The position numbers and the translations under genes are program-made. A model generated the notes under the pieces. It had not been told where the DNA came from. It was given only the letters and a program-made list of their open reading frames with translations, and searched no databases. This document shows, piece by piece, positions 1-6,225 of a stretch of DNA of 8,912 bases (its first letter is position 1; each line of letters begins with the position of its first letter). The stretch comes from Spirochaetaceae bacterium (GTDB lineage: Bacteria > Spirochaetota > Spirochaetia > Treponematales > Breznakiellaceae): contig JAIRPM010000137.1 of assembly GCA_031257075.1 (NCBI GenBank), forward strand, positions 1 to 8,912. The letters are read 5' to 3'.

Positions 1-1
1 C

Positions 2-337
2 CTACCCGAGCGGCGCGTCCGCCTAACTCTGTGGCGCGTCTGCCTAACACTGTGGCGCGTCTGCCTCACTCTGCGGCGCGTCTGCCTAACTAAGCGGCGC
101 GTCTGCCTAACTATGCGGCGCGTCTGCCTAACTGAGCGGCGCGTTGTCCTAACTGAGCGGCATATTGTCCTAACTGAGCGGCGCGTTGTCCTAACTGAGC
201 GGCGCGTTGTCCTAACTGAGCGGCTTATTGTCCTAACTGAGCGGCATATTGTCCTAACTGAGCGGCGCGTTGTCCTAACTGAGCGGCATATTGTCCTAAC
301 TGAGCGGCATATTGTCCTAACTGAGCGGCATATTGTC
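2..337. repeat. 21-bp tandem repeat array, 16 copies
   Basis: Sixteen uninterrupted copies of a 21-bp unit fill this stretch with constant register, and the array very likely continues beyond the left edge. The typical right-hand unit starts ctaactgagcgg and ends in gcgcgttgtc or catattgtc. Copies 1-6 (2-127) are a divergent subfamily ending gcgcgtctgc, with varied bases at unit positions 6-10. Copies 7-16 (128-337) are nearly identical except for a patch at unit positions 14-18 that is gcgtt-like, atatt or ttatt. Because 21 is a multiple of three, frames stay open: the plus strand could read heptads such as LTERRVV, from 2 to 418 without a stop, and the minus strand could read TICRSVR or QTRRSVR heptads. 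The patch changes are nearly all non-synonymous in these frames, and no good RBS is visible, so I read the array as non-coding. There are no spacers, so it is not a CRISPR. Confidence 0.93.
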
Positions 338-377
338 CTAGACTTACGGGAACGGGCTTTTTATGGCATAATGCGGT

Positions 378-1115
378 ATGGATGTTTGGACCGAAGAAAT
401 CGACGTTGCGCTGGATGATGTTGATAAATCAAATAGAATTAAACCTTCAGCTGTTTTTAATTTTTTTCAACGCGCCACGACGCACCATGGCGATGTTCTC
501 GGAATAGGCGCGAATGCGATGGCGGCAAACGGGCAGGGCTGGGTTCTGTCCCGCTTTTCGGCGCAGATAGAAAGACGCTCCAGCCTTTCCGAGCGGCTTA
601 ACTTGTCAACATGGCCGCGCGGCTTCAAGAAGCTTTTTGCCACCCGCGATTACCTTCTCACCGACAAGGAAGGCTCCGTTGTTACGCGGGCGCGAAGCGA
701 ATGGCTCCTCATTGACATTAAAAAGCGCCGCCCTTTGCGCGAAGAAAGCCTCTGTACCCCGCTTCCCCGCAACGAAACTATGGCCGATGCCCTACGCGGC
801 CCTCTCCCCGTCCTCCATGAATGCGCCGGGATGACAAAAGCGGGTATTATCGTGCCGGCTTATTCCGATGCCGACTATAACGGCCATGTGAACAACGTCC
901 GCTATATCGAATGGACGCAGAATTATGCGGATAATCTCAACCTTATGGATGCCTCCAAAATTTATATCGATATCAATTATATCCATGAAATTCTGCCCCG
1001 CGAGTCTGTAGAAATCTACACCTACAGCGAGGGCAATCTTATCGAAATTGAAGCCAAAAGCCTAAAAGAAGGCGTTTCCGTGTTCCGCTCCCGGCTTTGC
1101 GCCGCCTGCCGGTAA
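378..1115 (+). CDS. Acyl-ACP thioesterase (FatA/FatB-type double hot-dog)
   Basis: Predicted cytoplasmic enzyme that hydrolyses fatty acyl-ACP to free fatty acid and ACP, 245 aa, the usual length for bacterial members. The N-terminus (WTEEIDVALDDVDKSNRIKP, residues 4-23, then the first hot-dog helix at 24-38) is typical of the family. STWPRGFKKLFATRDY (77-92) is the characteristic central strand of the first hot-dog domain. The second hot-dog domain carries YSDADYNGHVNNVRYIEW (162-179), in which D166, N168 and H170 fit the D-x-N-x-H catalytic motif of plant FatB enzymes; E204 in YIHEIL could be the fourth active-site residue (inferred). The ATG at 378 is chosen because the family N-terminus begins there, although no convincing Shine-Dalgarno precedes it. 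A CATAAT at 367-372 lies so close that a leaderless transcript is conceivable. It appears to be a single-gene unit between the repeat array and a terminator. Confidence 0.9.
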   Translation: MDVWTEEIDVALDDVDKSNRIKPSAVFNFFQRATTHHGDVLGIGANAMAANGQGWVLSRFSAQIERRSSLSERLNLSTWPRGFKKLFATRDYLLTDKEGSVVTRARSEWLLIDIKKRRPLREESLCTPLPRNETMADALRGPLPVLHECAGMTKAGIIVPAYSDADYNGHVNNVRYIEWTQNYADNLNLMDASKIYIDINYIHEILPRESVEIYTYSEGNLIEIEAKSLKEGVSVFRSRLCAACR

Positions 1116-1127
1116 TGCCGCCGGCGC

Positions 1128-1160
1128 AAAACGCCCCGGCGCGCGCGCGGCGCGTTTTTT
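1128..1160 (+). terminator. Intrinsic terminator after the thioesterase gene
   Basis: Thirteen bases after the thioesterase stop, aaaacgc and gcgcgttttt flank a very GC-rich core, giving a strong imperfect hairpin followed by six T residues (1155-1160). This is a standard Rho-independent layout. The core contains an alternating CG run (about 1139-1148). It separates the thioesterase transcript from the tctBA promoter that starts only 3 bp later. Confidence 0.8.
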
Positions 1161-1162
1161 AT

Positions 1163-1192
1163 TTGACAGAGGAATGCATGCCATTGTAAAAT
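1163..1192 (+). promoter_or_regulatory. Sigma-70-type promoter of the tctB-tctA-dus operon
   Basis: A perfect -35 box TTGACA (1163-1168) and a 5/6 -10 box TAAAAT (1187-1192) are separated by 18 bp, just behind the preceding terminator. Transcription would start near 1199, giving a leader of about 58 nt before tctB. No clear operator is seen. Confidence 0.75.
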
Positions 1193-1257
1193 AAGGATAC
1201 TTGGACGGCCGCGGAATTGAAAAACCGGGGCCGTTTGTAAAAGGATTAGGTTCAACT

Positions 1258-1731
1258 ATGTTTAAAACAGCCGACATGGTGTGCGGGATTATCGGAATGA
1301 TGTTTTCCGGCGGCGCATTCACCATGACATTATTTTTCAAGAAGTTTAAAAATGTGCCGGTGGGGCCGGAATTTTTCCCGCGCTGGCTTGCCGCCGGGCT
1401 TTTCGTGTGCAGCGCGGCGCTCTTTGTACAGGCGCTCAAGCGTCCGGCAGCCGCCGATAAGCCCGCGCCAACCATAAGCCCCCGCAATAAAGGCATACGG
1501 CGGCTGATTGCAGGCATCGCTCTTATCGCGCTGTATGTTTTCAGTTGGGAACTGGCGGGCTTTCCCCTCACAACGCCTTTGCTGCTCTTCGCGCTTATGT
1601 TCCTGCTCGGTATGCGCCGCTATCCGGTGATGGCGCTCTTTGCGCTCGGCGCTACGGCCGCTATTTTCTGCGCGTTCAAATTCCTGCTCGGTATTGATAT
1701 GCCGCTTGGTTTGCTGGAAAACCTTTTATAA
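1258..1731 (+). CDS. tctB: Tripartite tricarboxylate transporter small membrane subunit TctB
   Basis: Small hydrophobic subunit of a TTT-family secondary transporter, which together with TctA moves tricarboxylates or other organic acids across the inner membrane. The 157-aa product has about four membrane segments: residues 8-27, 45-60, a long segment around 80-115, and about 122-145. The motif GPEFFPRW (36-43) between the first two is the typical TctB loop signature. The ATG at 1258 is preferred over the upstream in-frame TTG at 1201, because aagga (1241-1245) precedes it and the protein then begins directly before the first membrane segment, as in relatives. The tctA RBS overlaps its stop codon, so the two are co-translated. 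Sequence conservation in TctB is low, so the call rests partly on the neighbouring tctA. Confidence 0.85.
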   Translation: MFKTADMVCGIIGMMFSGGAFTMTLFFKKFKNVPVGPEFFPRWLAAGLFVCSAALFVQALKRPAAADKPAPTISPRNKGIRRLIAGIALIALYVFSWELAGFPLTTPLLLFALMFLLGMRRYPVMALFALGATAAIFCAFKFLLGIDMPLGLLENLL

Positions 1732-1740
1732 GGAACTGTT

Positions 1741-3240
1741 ATGGATTTTGCGTTCATTTTGACAAGTATAGCCCCCGTGTTTGCGCCGCTCAACCTTCTG
1801 TTTGTACTGTTGGGCGCGGCAAGCGGCGTACTCATAGGCTCAATACCCGGTTTGACCTCGACTATGGGCATAGCGCTGCTCATACCCTTTACCTACGGGA
1901 TGCCTATCATCCCGTCAACCGGCATGCTCCTCGGCATTTTCTGCGGCGCGATGTATGGCGGTTCCATTGCCGCCATCCTTATAAAAACGCCGGGAACGCC
2001 GGCGGCGGCGGCGACCATCCTCGACGGCTACCCCATGGGACAACGCGGCGAAGCAGGACGCGCCCTGTCCATCGCTCTGTTCGCGTCCTTTTGCGGCGGC
2101 ATGATAGGCGCGCTTACGATGACGTTCCTGAGCCCGTTTGTCTCCAAACTGGCGCTTCGTTTCGGCCCCGCGGAATTCTTCGCGCTCGCGCTGTTCGGGC
2201 TTTCGGTCATCATTTCCATTTCCGGCAAAAGCCTTACCAAAGGGCTTATGAGCGGCTTTCTGGGGCTGCTCATCGCTACCGTGGGCATGGACAAGGTGTC
2301 CGCCTATTTGCGCTTTACCAAACTGCCCGGCTTCTATGAGGGGATTCCGTTCATTCCCGGACTTATCGGGTTGTTTGCCATTTCCGAAGTCTTTGCCAAT
2401 ATCGAGAACATCCTGAAAGGCGAAAAAATCAGCGCAAAGATATCCAGCGTGCTTCCCAGCCTGAAGGATATAAAGGCTATCGGCCGCGCGACCATCAGCG
2501 GCGGCTTTTTCGGTACGTTTATCGGGGCAATACCGGGAGCAGGCGGCGATATCGCGGCCTTTGTTTCCTATTCCGAAGCAAAACGGACAAGCAAACATCC
2601 TGAGAAATTCGGCACCGGTATCCCGGAAGGCATAGCGGCGGCGGAATCCGCCAATAACGGCTGTACAGGCGGCGCGATGATACCGCTGCTTTCACTCGGC
2701 GTACCGGGCGATTCAAATACCGCCGTCCTTATGGGCGCTTTTATTTTGCAGGGATTCCAGCCCGGGCCTATGATGTATGTCGAGCATATGGACATCGTGT
2801 ATGCGGTTTTTGCTTCCCTTATCGTGGCTAACATTGCCATGTTGATTGTAGGTATGGCCGGCATTAAACTCTTCGCCAAAATCATTTCGCTGGAACGGAA
2901 ACTCCTGATACCCGCCATTCTTGTCCTGTCGCTTGTCGGTTCTTATGCCATCAACCAAAATATGTTCGATGTGTTTTTCGCCCTTGCTATGGGGTTGGCC
3001 GGTTACCTGCTGCAGAAGTATGAATTCCCGCTCAGCCCTATTTTGCTTGCGCTGATCCTTGGCCCGATGAGCGAAAGCAATCTGCGCCGCTTTATGCAAA
3101 TTGATGACGGCAAATTCTGGCTGCTTTTTACCAAACCTATCTGCGTTATTTTCATAGCGCTTGCCATGGGGTCGATGATTTCAACGGTAGTGCGGGCGCG
3201 GAAAAGCGCGAAAAACAATGGCGTCCTATCTGCCCGGTGA
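1741..3240 (+). CDS. tctA: Tripartite tricarboxylate transporter large membrane subunit TctA
   Basis: Large permease subunit of a TTT transporter, 499 aa, matching the family's usual size of about 500 aa with roughly twelve membrane helices. Two glycine-rich half-repeat signatures are visible: GSIPGLTSTMGIALLIPF (33-50) and GAIPGAGGDIAAFVSY (262-277). The conserved segment from YGGS to GYPM (72-99, containing KTPGTPAAAATILDGYPM) is diagnostic of TctA, as is the segment from GTGIPEGIAAAESANNG into the following GVPGDSNTAVLMG. Start ATG 1741 has an aaggaa RBS (1730-1735) sitting on the tctB stop. A TTT system normally needs a periplasmic binding protein, TctC, to choose the substrate. None is encoded here, so the substrate cannot be named. 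The gene runs into the downstream dus gene with a 4-bp overlap. Confidence 0.95.
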   Translation: MDFAFILTSIAPVFAPLNLLFVLLGAASGVLIGSIPGLTSTMGIALLIPFTYGMPIIPSTGMLLGIFCGAMYGGSIAAILIKTPGTPAAAATILDGYPMGQRGEAGRALSIALFASFCGGMIGALTMTFLSPFVSKLALRFGPAEFFALALFGLSVIISISGKSLTKGLMSGFLGLLIATVGMDKVSAYLRFTKLPGFYEGIPFIPGLIGLFAISEVFANIENILKGEKISAKISSVLPSLKDIKAIGRATISGGFFGTFIGAIPGAGGDIAAFVSYSEAKRTSKHPEKFGTGIPEGIAAAESANNGCTGGAMIPLLSLGVPGDSNTAVLMGAFILQGFQPGPMMYVEHMDIVYAVFASLIVANIAMLIVGMAGIKLFAKIISLERKLLIPAILVLSLVGSYAINQNMFDVFFALAMGLAGYLLQKYEFPLSPILLALILGPMSESNLRRFMQIDDGKFWLLFTKPICVIFIALAMGSMISTVVRARKSAKNNGVLSAR

Positions 3241-4277
3241 AGCACCTCCATCCGGTAACACTAGGCGCGTTTACCTGCGCCGGTAATCTTTTTCTTGCGC
3301 CGGTTGCCGGCTGGACAGATGCGGCATTCCGGTTTATCTGCGCGCGGGAAGGGGCGGATTTCACTTTTACCGAATTAGTTTCCGCCGAATCGGTTTTTCG
3401 CGGCGTTTCCTTTAAGCGCCCCGGCAAAGACTATATCTTACGGAATACGCCGGATTTTTCCATTGCGGAAAATGCCGCCGCATCAACAGCCGCGCCGGCC
3501 GGCAAACCTTACGGCATTCAACTTTTCGGCTCATGCCCGCAAACATGCGCCGCCGCCGTTGAACGGTTGGCGCCCTACAAACCGGCTGTCATCGACTTGA
3601 ATGCCGGCTGCCCTGTCCCCAAAGTAACAAGAACCGGCGCAGGCAGCGCCTTGATGAAAAACCCGCCGCTGCTTGCCCGCATTGTCGAATCACTGCGCCA
3701 TGCTTCAGAGCAATTTTTAGGCGGCATTCCGGTAAGCGTCAAACTCCGTTCAGGCTGGGATAACGCTTCGGTCAATTACCTTGAGTGCGCATTGAGGGCG
3801 CAGGATGCCGGCGCGGCGCTTATAAGTTTACATCCGCGCACACGGGCGCAAGGCTATGGGGGAAAAAGCGATTGGACGCAGTTGGCGCGCCTCAAACAGG
3901 CGCTGTCGGTTCCGCTTGCCGGTTCGGGAGATTTGTATACGCCGGAAGACGCGCTCCGTATGTTTGCCGAAACCGGCTGCGACGGGCTTATGTTCGCGCG
4001 CGGCGCGATGGGCAATCCGTTTATATTCCGTATGACTAAATCGCTGCTCGAAACAGGCCGGTATGACGAGCCATCCGCCGCCGAAAAACTGAACGCCGCT
4101 TTTGAACACCTTACGCTTATGGCGGCGGCCATCGGTGAAAAGACCGCCTGCCTTGAAATGCGAAAGATTTTTTGCGCTTATACAAAAGGCTTGCGCGGCG
4201 GCGCGGAATTGCGCTGCCGTTTAACACATGCAAACACTATTGACGATTACCGCCGCATACTCCTGCCTGCAGGGTAA
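3237..4277 (+). CDS. dus: tRNA-dihydrouridine synthase, DusB-like
   Basis: FMN- and NADPH-dependent enzyme that reduces uridines in the tRNA D-loop to dihydrouridine, 346 aa, slightly longer than E. coli DusB (about 320). An N-terminal TIM barrel begins FLAPVAGWTDAAFRFIC (19-35). DLNAGCPVPKVTRTGAGSAL (120-139) holds the expected catalytic Cys125. VKLRSGWD (168-175), LHPRTRAQGYGGKSDW (198-213), GSGD (229-232) and GCDGLMFARGAMGNPFIF (247-264) are FMN and phosphate-binding elements, and EMRKIFCAYTKG (307-318) lies in the C-terminal tRNA-binding helical domain. The start is GTG at 3237, overlapping the tctA TGA as GTGA, which implies translational coupling; there is no nearby ATG. Assignment to the DusB branch rather than another Dus branch is by motif impression. 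Its placement behind a transporter looks like an incidental housekeeping gene. Confidence 0.92.
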   Translation: MKHLHPVTLGAFTCAGNLFLAPVAGWTDAAFRFICAREGADFTFTELVSAESVFRGVSFKRPGKDYILRNTPDFSIAENAAASTAAPAGKPYGIQLFGSCPQTCAAAVERLAPYKPAVIDLNAGCPVPKVTRTGAGSALMKNPPLLARIVESLRHASEQFLGGIPVSVKLRSGWDNASVNYLECALRAQDAGAALISLHPRTRAQGYGGKSDWTQLARLKQALSVPLAGSGDLYTPEDALRMFAETGCDGLMFARGAMGNPFIFRMTKSLLETGRYDEPSAAEKLNAAFEHLTLMAAAIGEKTACLEMRKIFCAYTKGLRGGAELRCRLTHANTIDDYRRILLPAG

Positions 4278-4321
4278 GGCTGATGCGGCGGGGATACACC
4301 GGCGGCGGCCTCCTCAGCCGG
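4278..4321. terminator. Possible hairpin between convergent dus and kdgK
   Basis: The 51-bp gap between the converging genes holds ggctga (4278-4283) pairing with tcagcc (4314-4319), with partial GC pairing inside. There is also a competing CCGGC/GCCGG stem (4299-4303 with 4317-4321). Either could end transcription on both strands, but no T-run follows on either side, so the call is weak. Confidence 0.35.
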
Positions 4322-4328
4322 TTTGGGG

Positions 4329-5417
4329 TTATCTAACGATGCGTCCTGACGTAGAGCCTTTCATCAGAGCAAGGATTTCCGCTTTTGTACTGTAGTTGAA
4401 ATCGCCGTAGACAGAATGGCAGAGACACGAAGCGGCTGTCGCAAAACCTAAAACATCCGCGTCATTCTTGGACAACTCCGCGTCTTGTGAGGCATAAATA
4501 AGCCCCGCGCCAAAGGAGTCGCCGCCGCCTATGCGGTCAACGATATCGGTTATCTGATAGGGGCTGTATTTTCCGTCCGATTGGGGCGCGAAGTAACTTT
4601 TTCCGCTTGCGCAATCGTAGAGCATCGCGCCCCAGTTGTTATGGGTTGCCGACACGCTTTCGCGCAGGGTAAACGCTATTTTTTTCAGGTTGGGGAAGAG
4701 GCCGGCGACTTGCTTGGCAATGCCGGGATATTTCTGCACATCGATAGAACCGGAAGAAGTGTCCAAATTACCGGCATGTATGCCCAGCACATCGCCCACA
4801 TCTTCTTCATTGGCTATCATAACATCGACGAAGGGTAGCATCTGCTTCATCACCTTGGCGGCAAGGCTGTTCGGGTCGGTACCGTCTTCCCAGCGCCAGA
4901 GTTTTTTGCGGAAGTTGAGGTCGGTCGAGACGGTGAGACCGGCGGCTTTGGCCGCCTTTACCGCCGCCAACGTGGCCTCCGCCGAAATTTTAGACAGTGA
5001 CGGGCTAATTCCGGTCGTATGGAACCAACTTGCCCCTTTGAATATATCAGGCCAATTGTAACCGGATTCCATAGAAATAGATGAATAGTCGCGGTCGTAA
5101 ATAACGTTGCTCGGCCGCTGGTTCGCGCCTGCTTCAACAAAATAAATACCGAAGCGGCCTTTCTTGCTTTTGACCACGTTAGAAACATCAACACCCAGCC
5201 CGCGCAGAGCGCCCAGGCAGGCATCCGCAATAGGATTATCCGGTAACGCCGTTACATACACCGCCTCACCGCCCATAAGCGCGAGAGAAGCGGCAACGTT
5301 AGCCTCAGCGCCGCCAAATGTAAGATTCAAATCACCGGGCAGGCATTGCCTAATCCGCCGTCCGCTCATCGTTTGAAAGCGCATCATGATTTCACCAAAA
5401 GTAACTACCTTTCCCAT
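4329..5417 (-). CDS. kdgK: PfkB-family sugar kinase, probable 2-keto-3-deoxygluconate kinase
   Basis: Ribokinase/PfkB-family cytoplasmic kinase, 362 aa, best read as KdgK, which phosphorylates 2-keto-3-deoxygluconate to KDPG with ATP, feeding KDPG aldolase. The N-terminus VVTFGEIMMRF (4-14) and the substrate-site loop FGGAEANVAASLALMG (34-49) match KdgK-type members. STDLNFRKKLW (164-174) and ANEED (202-206) are conserved sugar-binding and lid-side elements. The PfkB signature DRIGGGDSFGAGLIY (294-308) carries the anion hole and catalytic base Asp300. The ATG at 5415-5417 has a strong aggagt RBS (5425-5430) 7 nt upstream. A candidate promoter and a palindrome lie further upstream. It points away from the gntP-epimerase unit, and the shared sugar-acid theme supports the KDG assignment. 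Other PfkB substrates such as 5-dehydro-2-deoxygluconate or fructose remain possible. Confidence 0.85.
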   Translation of the reverse strand: MGKVVTFGEIMMRFQTMSGRRIRQCLPGDLNLTFGGAEANVAASLALMGGEAVYVTALPDNPIADACLGALRGLGVDVSNVVKSKKGRFGIYFVEAGANQRPSNVIYDRDYSSISMESGYNWPDIFKGASWFHTTGISPSLSKISAEATLAAVKAAKAAGLTVSTDLNFRKKLWRWEDGTDPNSLAAKVMKQMLPFVDVMIANEEDVGDVLGIHAGNLDTSSGSIDVQKYPGIAKQVAGLFPNLKKIAFTLRESVSATHNNWGAMLYDCASGKSYFAPQSDGKYSPYQITDIVDRIGGGDSFGAGLIYASQDAELSKNDADVLGFATAASCLCHSVYGDFNYSTKAEILALMKGSTSGRIVR

Positions 5418-5447
5418 AATAATAACTCCTGTCCAATGTACAAAAGC

Positions 5448-5476
5448 ATTTCAACACAGGGGTATAAAATTGTCAA
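5448..5476 (-). promoter_or_regulatory. Candidate promoter of the kinase gene
   Basis: On the minus strand a perfect TTGACA (5476-5471) is followed after 17 bp by TGAAAT (5453-5448), a 4/6 match to the -10 consensus. Transcription would begin near 5441, about 24 nt before the start codon, with the aggagt RBS inside this short leader. Confidence 0.5.
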
Positions 5477-5498
5477 GTGCCCTGCCCGCTAAAGCAAT

Positions 5499-5523
5499 AC
5501 TGATTAAATTAACGCTAATCAGT
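5499..5523. promoter_or_regulatory. Perfect inverted repeat, candidate operator upstream of kdgK
   Basis: ACTGATTA (5499-5506) and TAATCAGT (5516-5523) form perfect 8-bp arms around a 9-bp AT-rich spacer. The site begins 22 bp upstream of the kinase -35 box. No T-run follows on either strand, so a transcription-factor site is more likely than a terminator. The regulator is unknown. Confidence 0.45.
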
Positions 5524-5568
5524 GCTTCCCTTATCAACCGGCAGTTGAATGCGCGGTAAAAGTCCGAA

Positions 5569-5582
5569 AGCGCCGCGGCGCT
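5569..5582 (-). terminator. Perfect 14-bp GC palindrome at the end of the OMP remnant
   Basis: AGCGCCGCGGCGCT is fully self-complementary and overlaps the TAG stop codon of the decayed outer-membrane gene. It would fold as a 5-bp stem with a CGCG loop. Only three T residues follow on the minus strand, so it could be a weak terminator for the old gene or just a compact palindrome. Confidence 0.35.
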
Positions 5583-6043
5583 AAAAAGCCCGGCCTATAC
5601 CTACTTTTGCATACGGCGTAATATCTAAATCAATATTTGAAAATGTTGATGGGCCGGTTATCCAAGTTACTCCAACGCTGATTGGCATTATCAAACCATT
5701 TGGTTTTCCCAAATCTATCTTCCAACCAATACTGGGGGACAGCATACATCCGTCTCTCCGGTACCATGCCCCCGCAGGTTCAAGAAAACTGCCGCGTTTT
5801 CCATTTGCGGCGCTATATTTTTGACCATAACCTAAGCCTATATCAACAAAAAATATATTCTGCCAAGGACCACCTTAGTTTGCCATCAACAATATAGTTA
5901 GGGTGAAAATATAAAAACGAATTTCCATATCCGGATTCAAGTACTATTGAAAAACGGCTGTTAATTTTAAGTTCATACATAACGGAAAAGAAGGCAATAC
6001 CCGCCGCAACTACAATAGTTCCAGCCACGTGTTGGGTTAACAT
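5581..6043 (-). pseudogene. Frameshifted remnant of a small outer-membrane beta-barrel protein
   Basis: Two adjacent minus-strand frames read as one degraded protein. From ATG 6043 one frame gives strand-like text such as RFSIVLESGYGNSFLYF and ends at a stop near 5845. A second frame is open from 5874 to the TAG at 5581-5583 (97 codons), with NIFFVDIGLGYGQKYS, MLSPSIGWKIDLGKPNG, LIMPISVGVTWITGP and the tail DLDITPYAKVGIGRAF. Alternating polar/hydrophobic strands, Gly/Asn/Pro turns and a C-terminal Phe fit an outer-membrane barrel. Joining the frames needs one surplus base (or two lost) between about 5866 and 5890. No signal peptide is visible and a TAG directly precedes the ATG, so the 5' end also seems lost. 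The region is clearly more AT-rich than its neighbours (for example 19 G/C in 60 at 5881-5940). I cannot name the family. Confidence 0.6.
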
Positions 6044-6086
6044 CTATCCGCCTTGGCATTCGCCTGACGCGCCGTTCCGCGCATAA

Positions 6087-6115
6087 TTGACATATCAACA
6101 GTCTTGCGGTATGCT
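6087..6115 (+). promoter_or_regulatory. Sigma-70-type promoter of the gntP-epimerase operon
   Basis: A perfect TTGACA (6087-6092) and TATGCT (6110-6115, 4/6 to consensus) are separated by the ideal 17 bp. Transcription would start near 6122, leaving a leader of about 104 nt. The -35 box is part of a small dyad TTGA-CATA-TCAA (6087-6098). Confidence 0.65.
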
Positions 6116-6132
6116 CAAAGCAAGGAGCCTCC

Positions 6133-6187
6133 TAAAGGCGTGTTTTTAACGGCGGCTGGAAAAGCGCGCGAGAAACGCGCCGGTTTA
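6133..6187 (+). promoter_or_regulatory. Structured 5' leader of gntP with two mutually exclusive hairpins
   Basis: In the predicted leader, GGCGTGTTT (6137-6145) can pair with AAACGCGCC (6173-6181) over 9 bp with one G-U pair, extended by TAAA (6133-6136) with TTTA (6184-6187) across a 2-nt bulge. A smaller hairpin GCGCG (6164-6168) with CGCGC (6176-6180) uses the same right arm, so only one can form. No known riboswitch was recognised and no T-run follows, so any regulatory role is inference. Confidence 0.35.
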
Positions 6188-6225
6188 ACGGGCCCTTATA
6201 TTTTGGAAAAATGGAGTATTGTAGT

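Noticed and set aside
2..337. CRISPR array
   Set aside because: The 21-bp units are directly adjacent, with no unique spacers between them and no cas genes nearby.
1201..1257. Upstream TTG start for tctB
   Set aside because: It would put a charged 19-residue extension before the first membrane segment and lies only a few bases from the predicted transcription start; ATG 1258 has an RBS.
1062..1571. Minus-strand 169-aa open frame across the thioesterase terminator and tctB
   Set aside because: It crosses the terminator and promoter region and overlaps two better supported genes; its text shows no domain.
1915..2598. Minus-strand 227-aa open frame
   Set aside because: It lies fully antisense to tctA, has low-complexity Arg/Ala/Gly-rich text and no RBS; the plus frame carries clear TctA motifs.
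5682..5897. Plus-strand 71-aa open frame
   Set aside because: It is antisense to the outer-membrane remnant, whose minus-strand translation looks like real beta-strands, and it has no convincing RBS or family resemblance.
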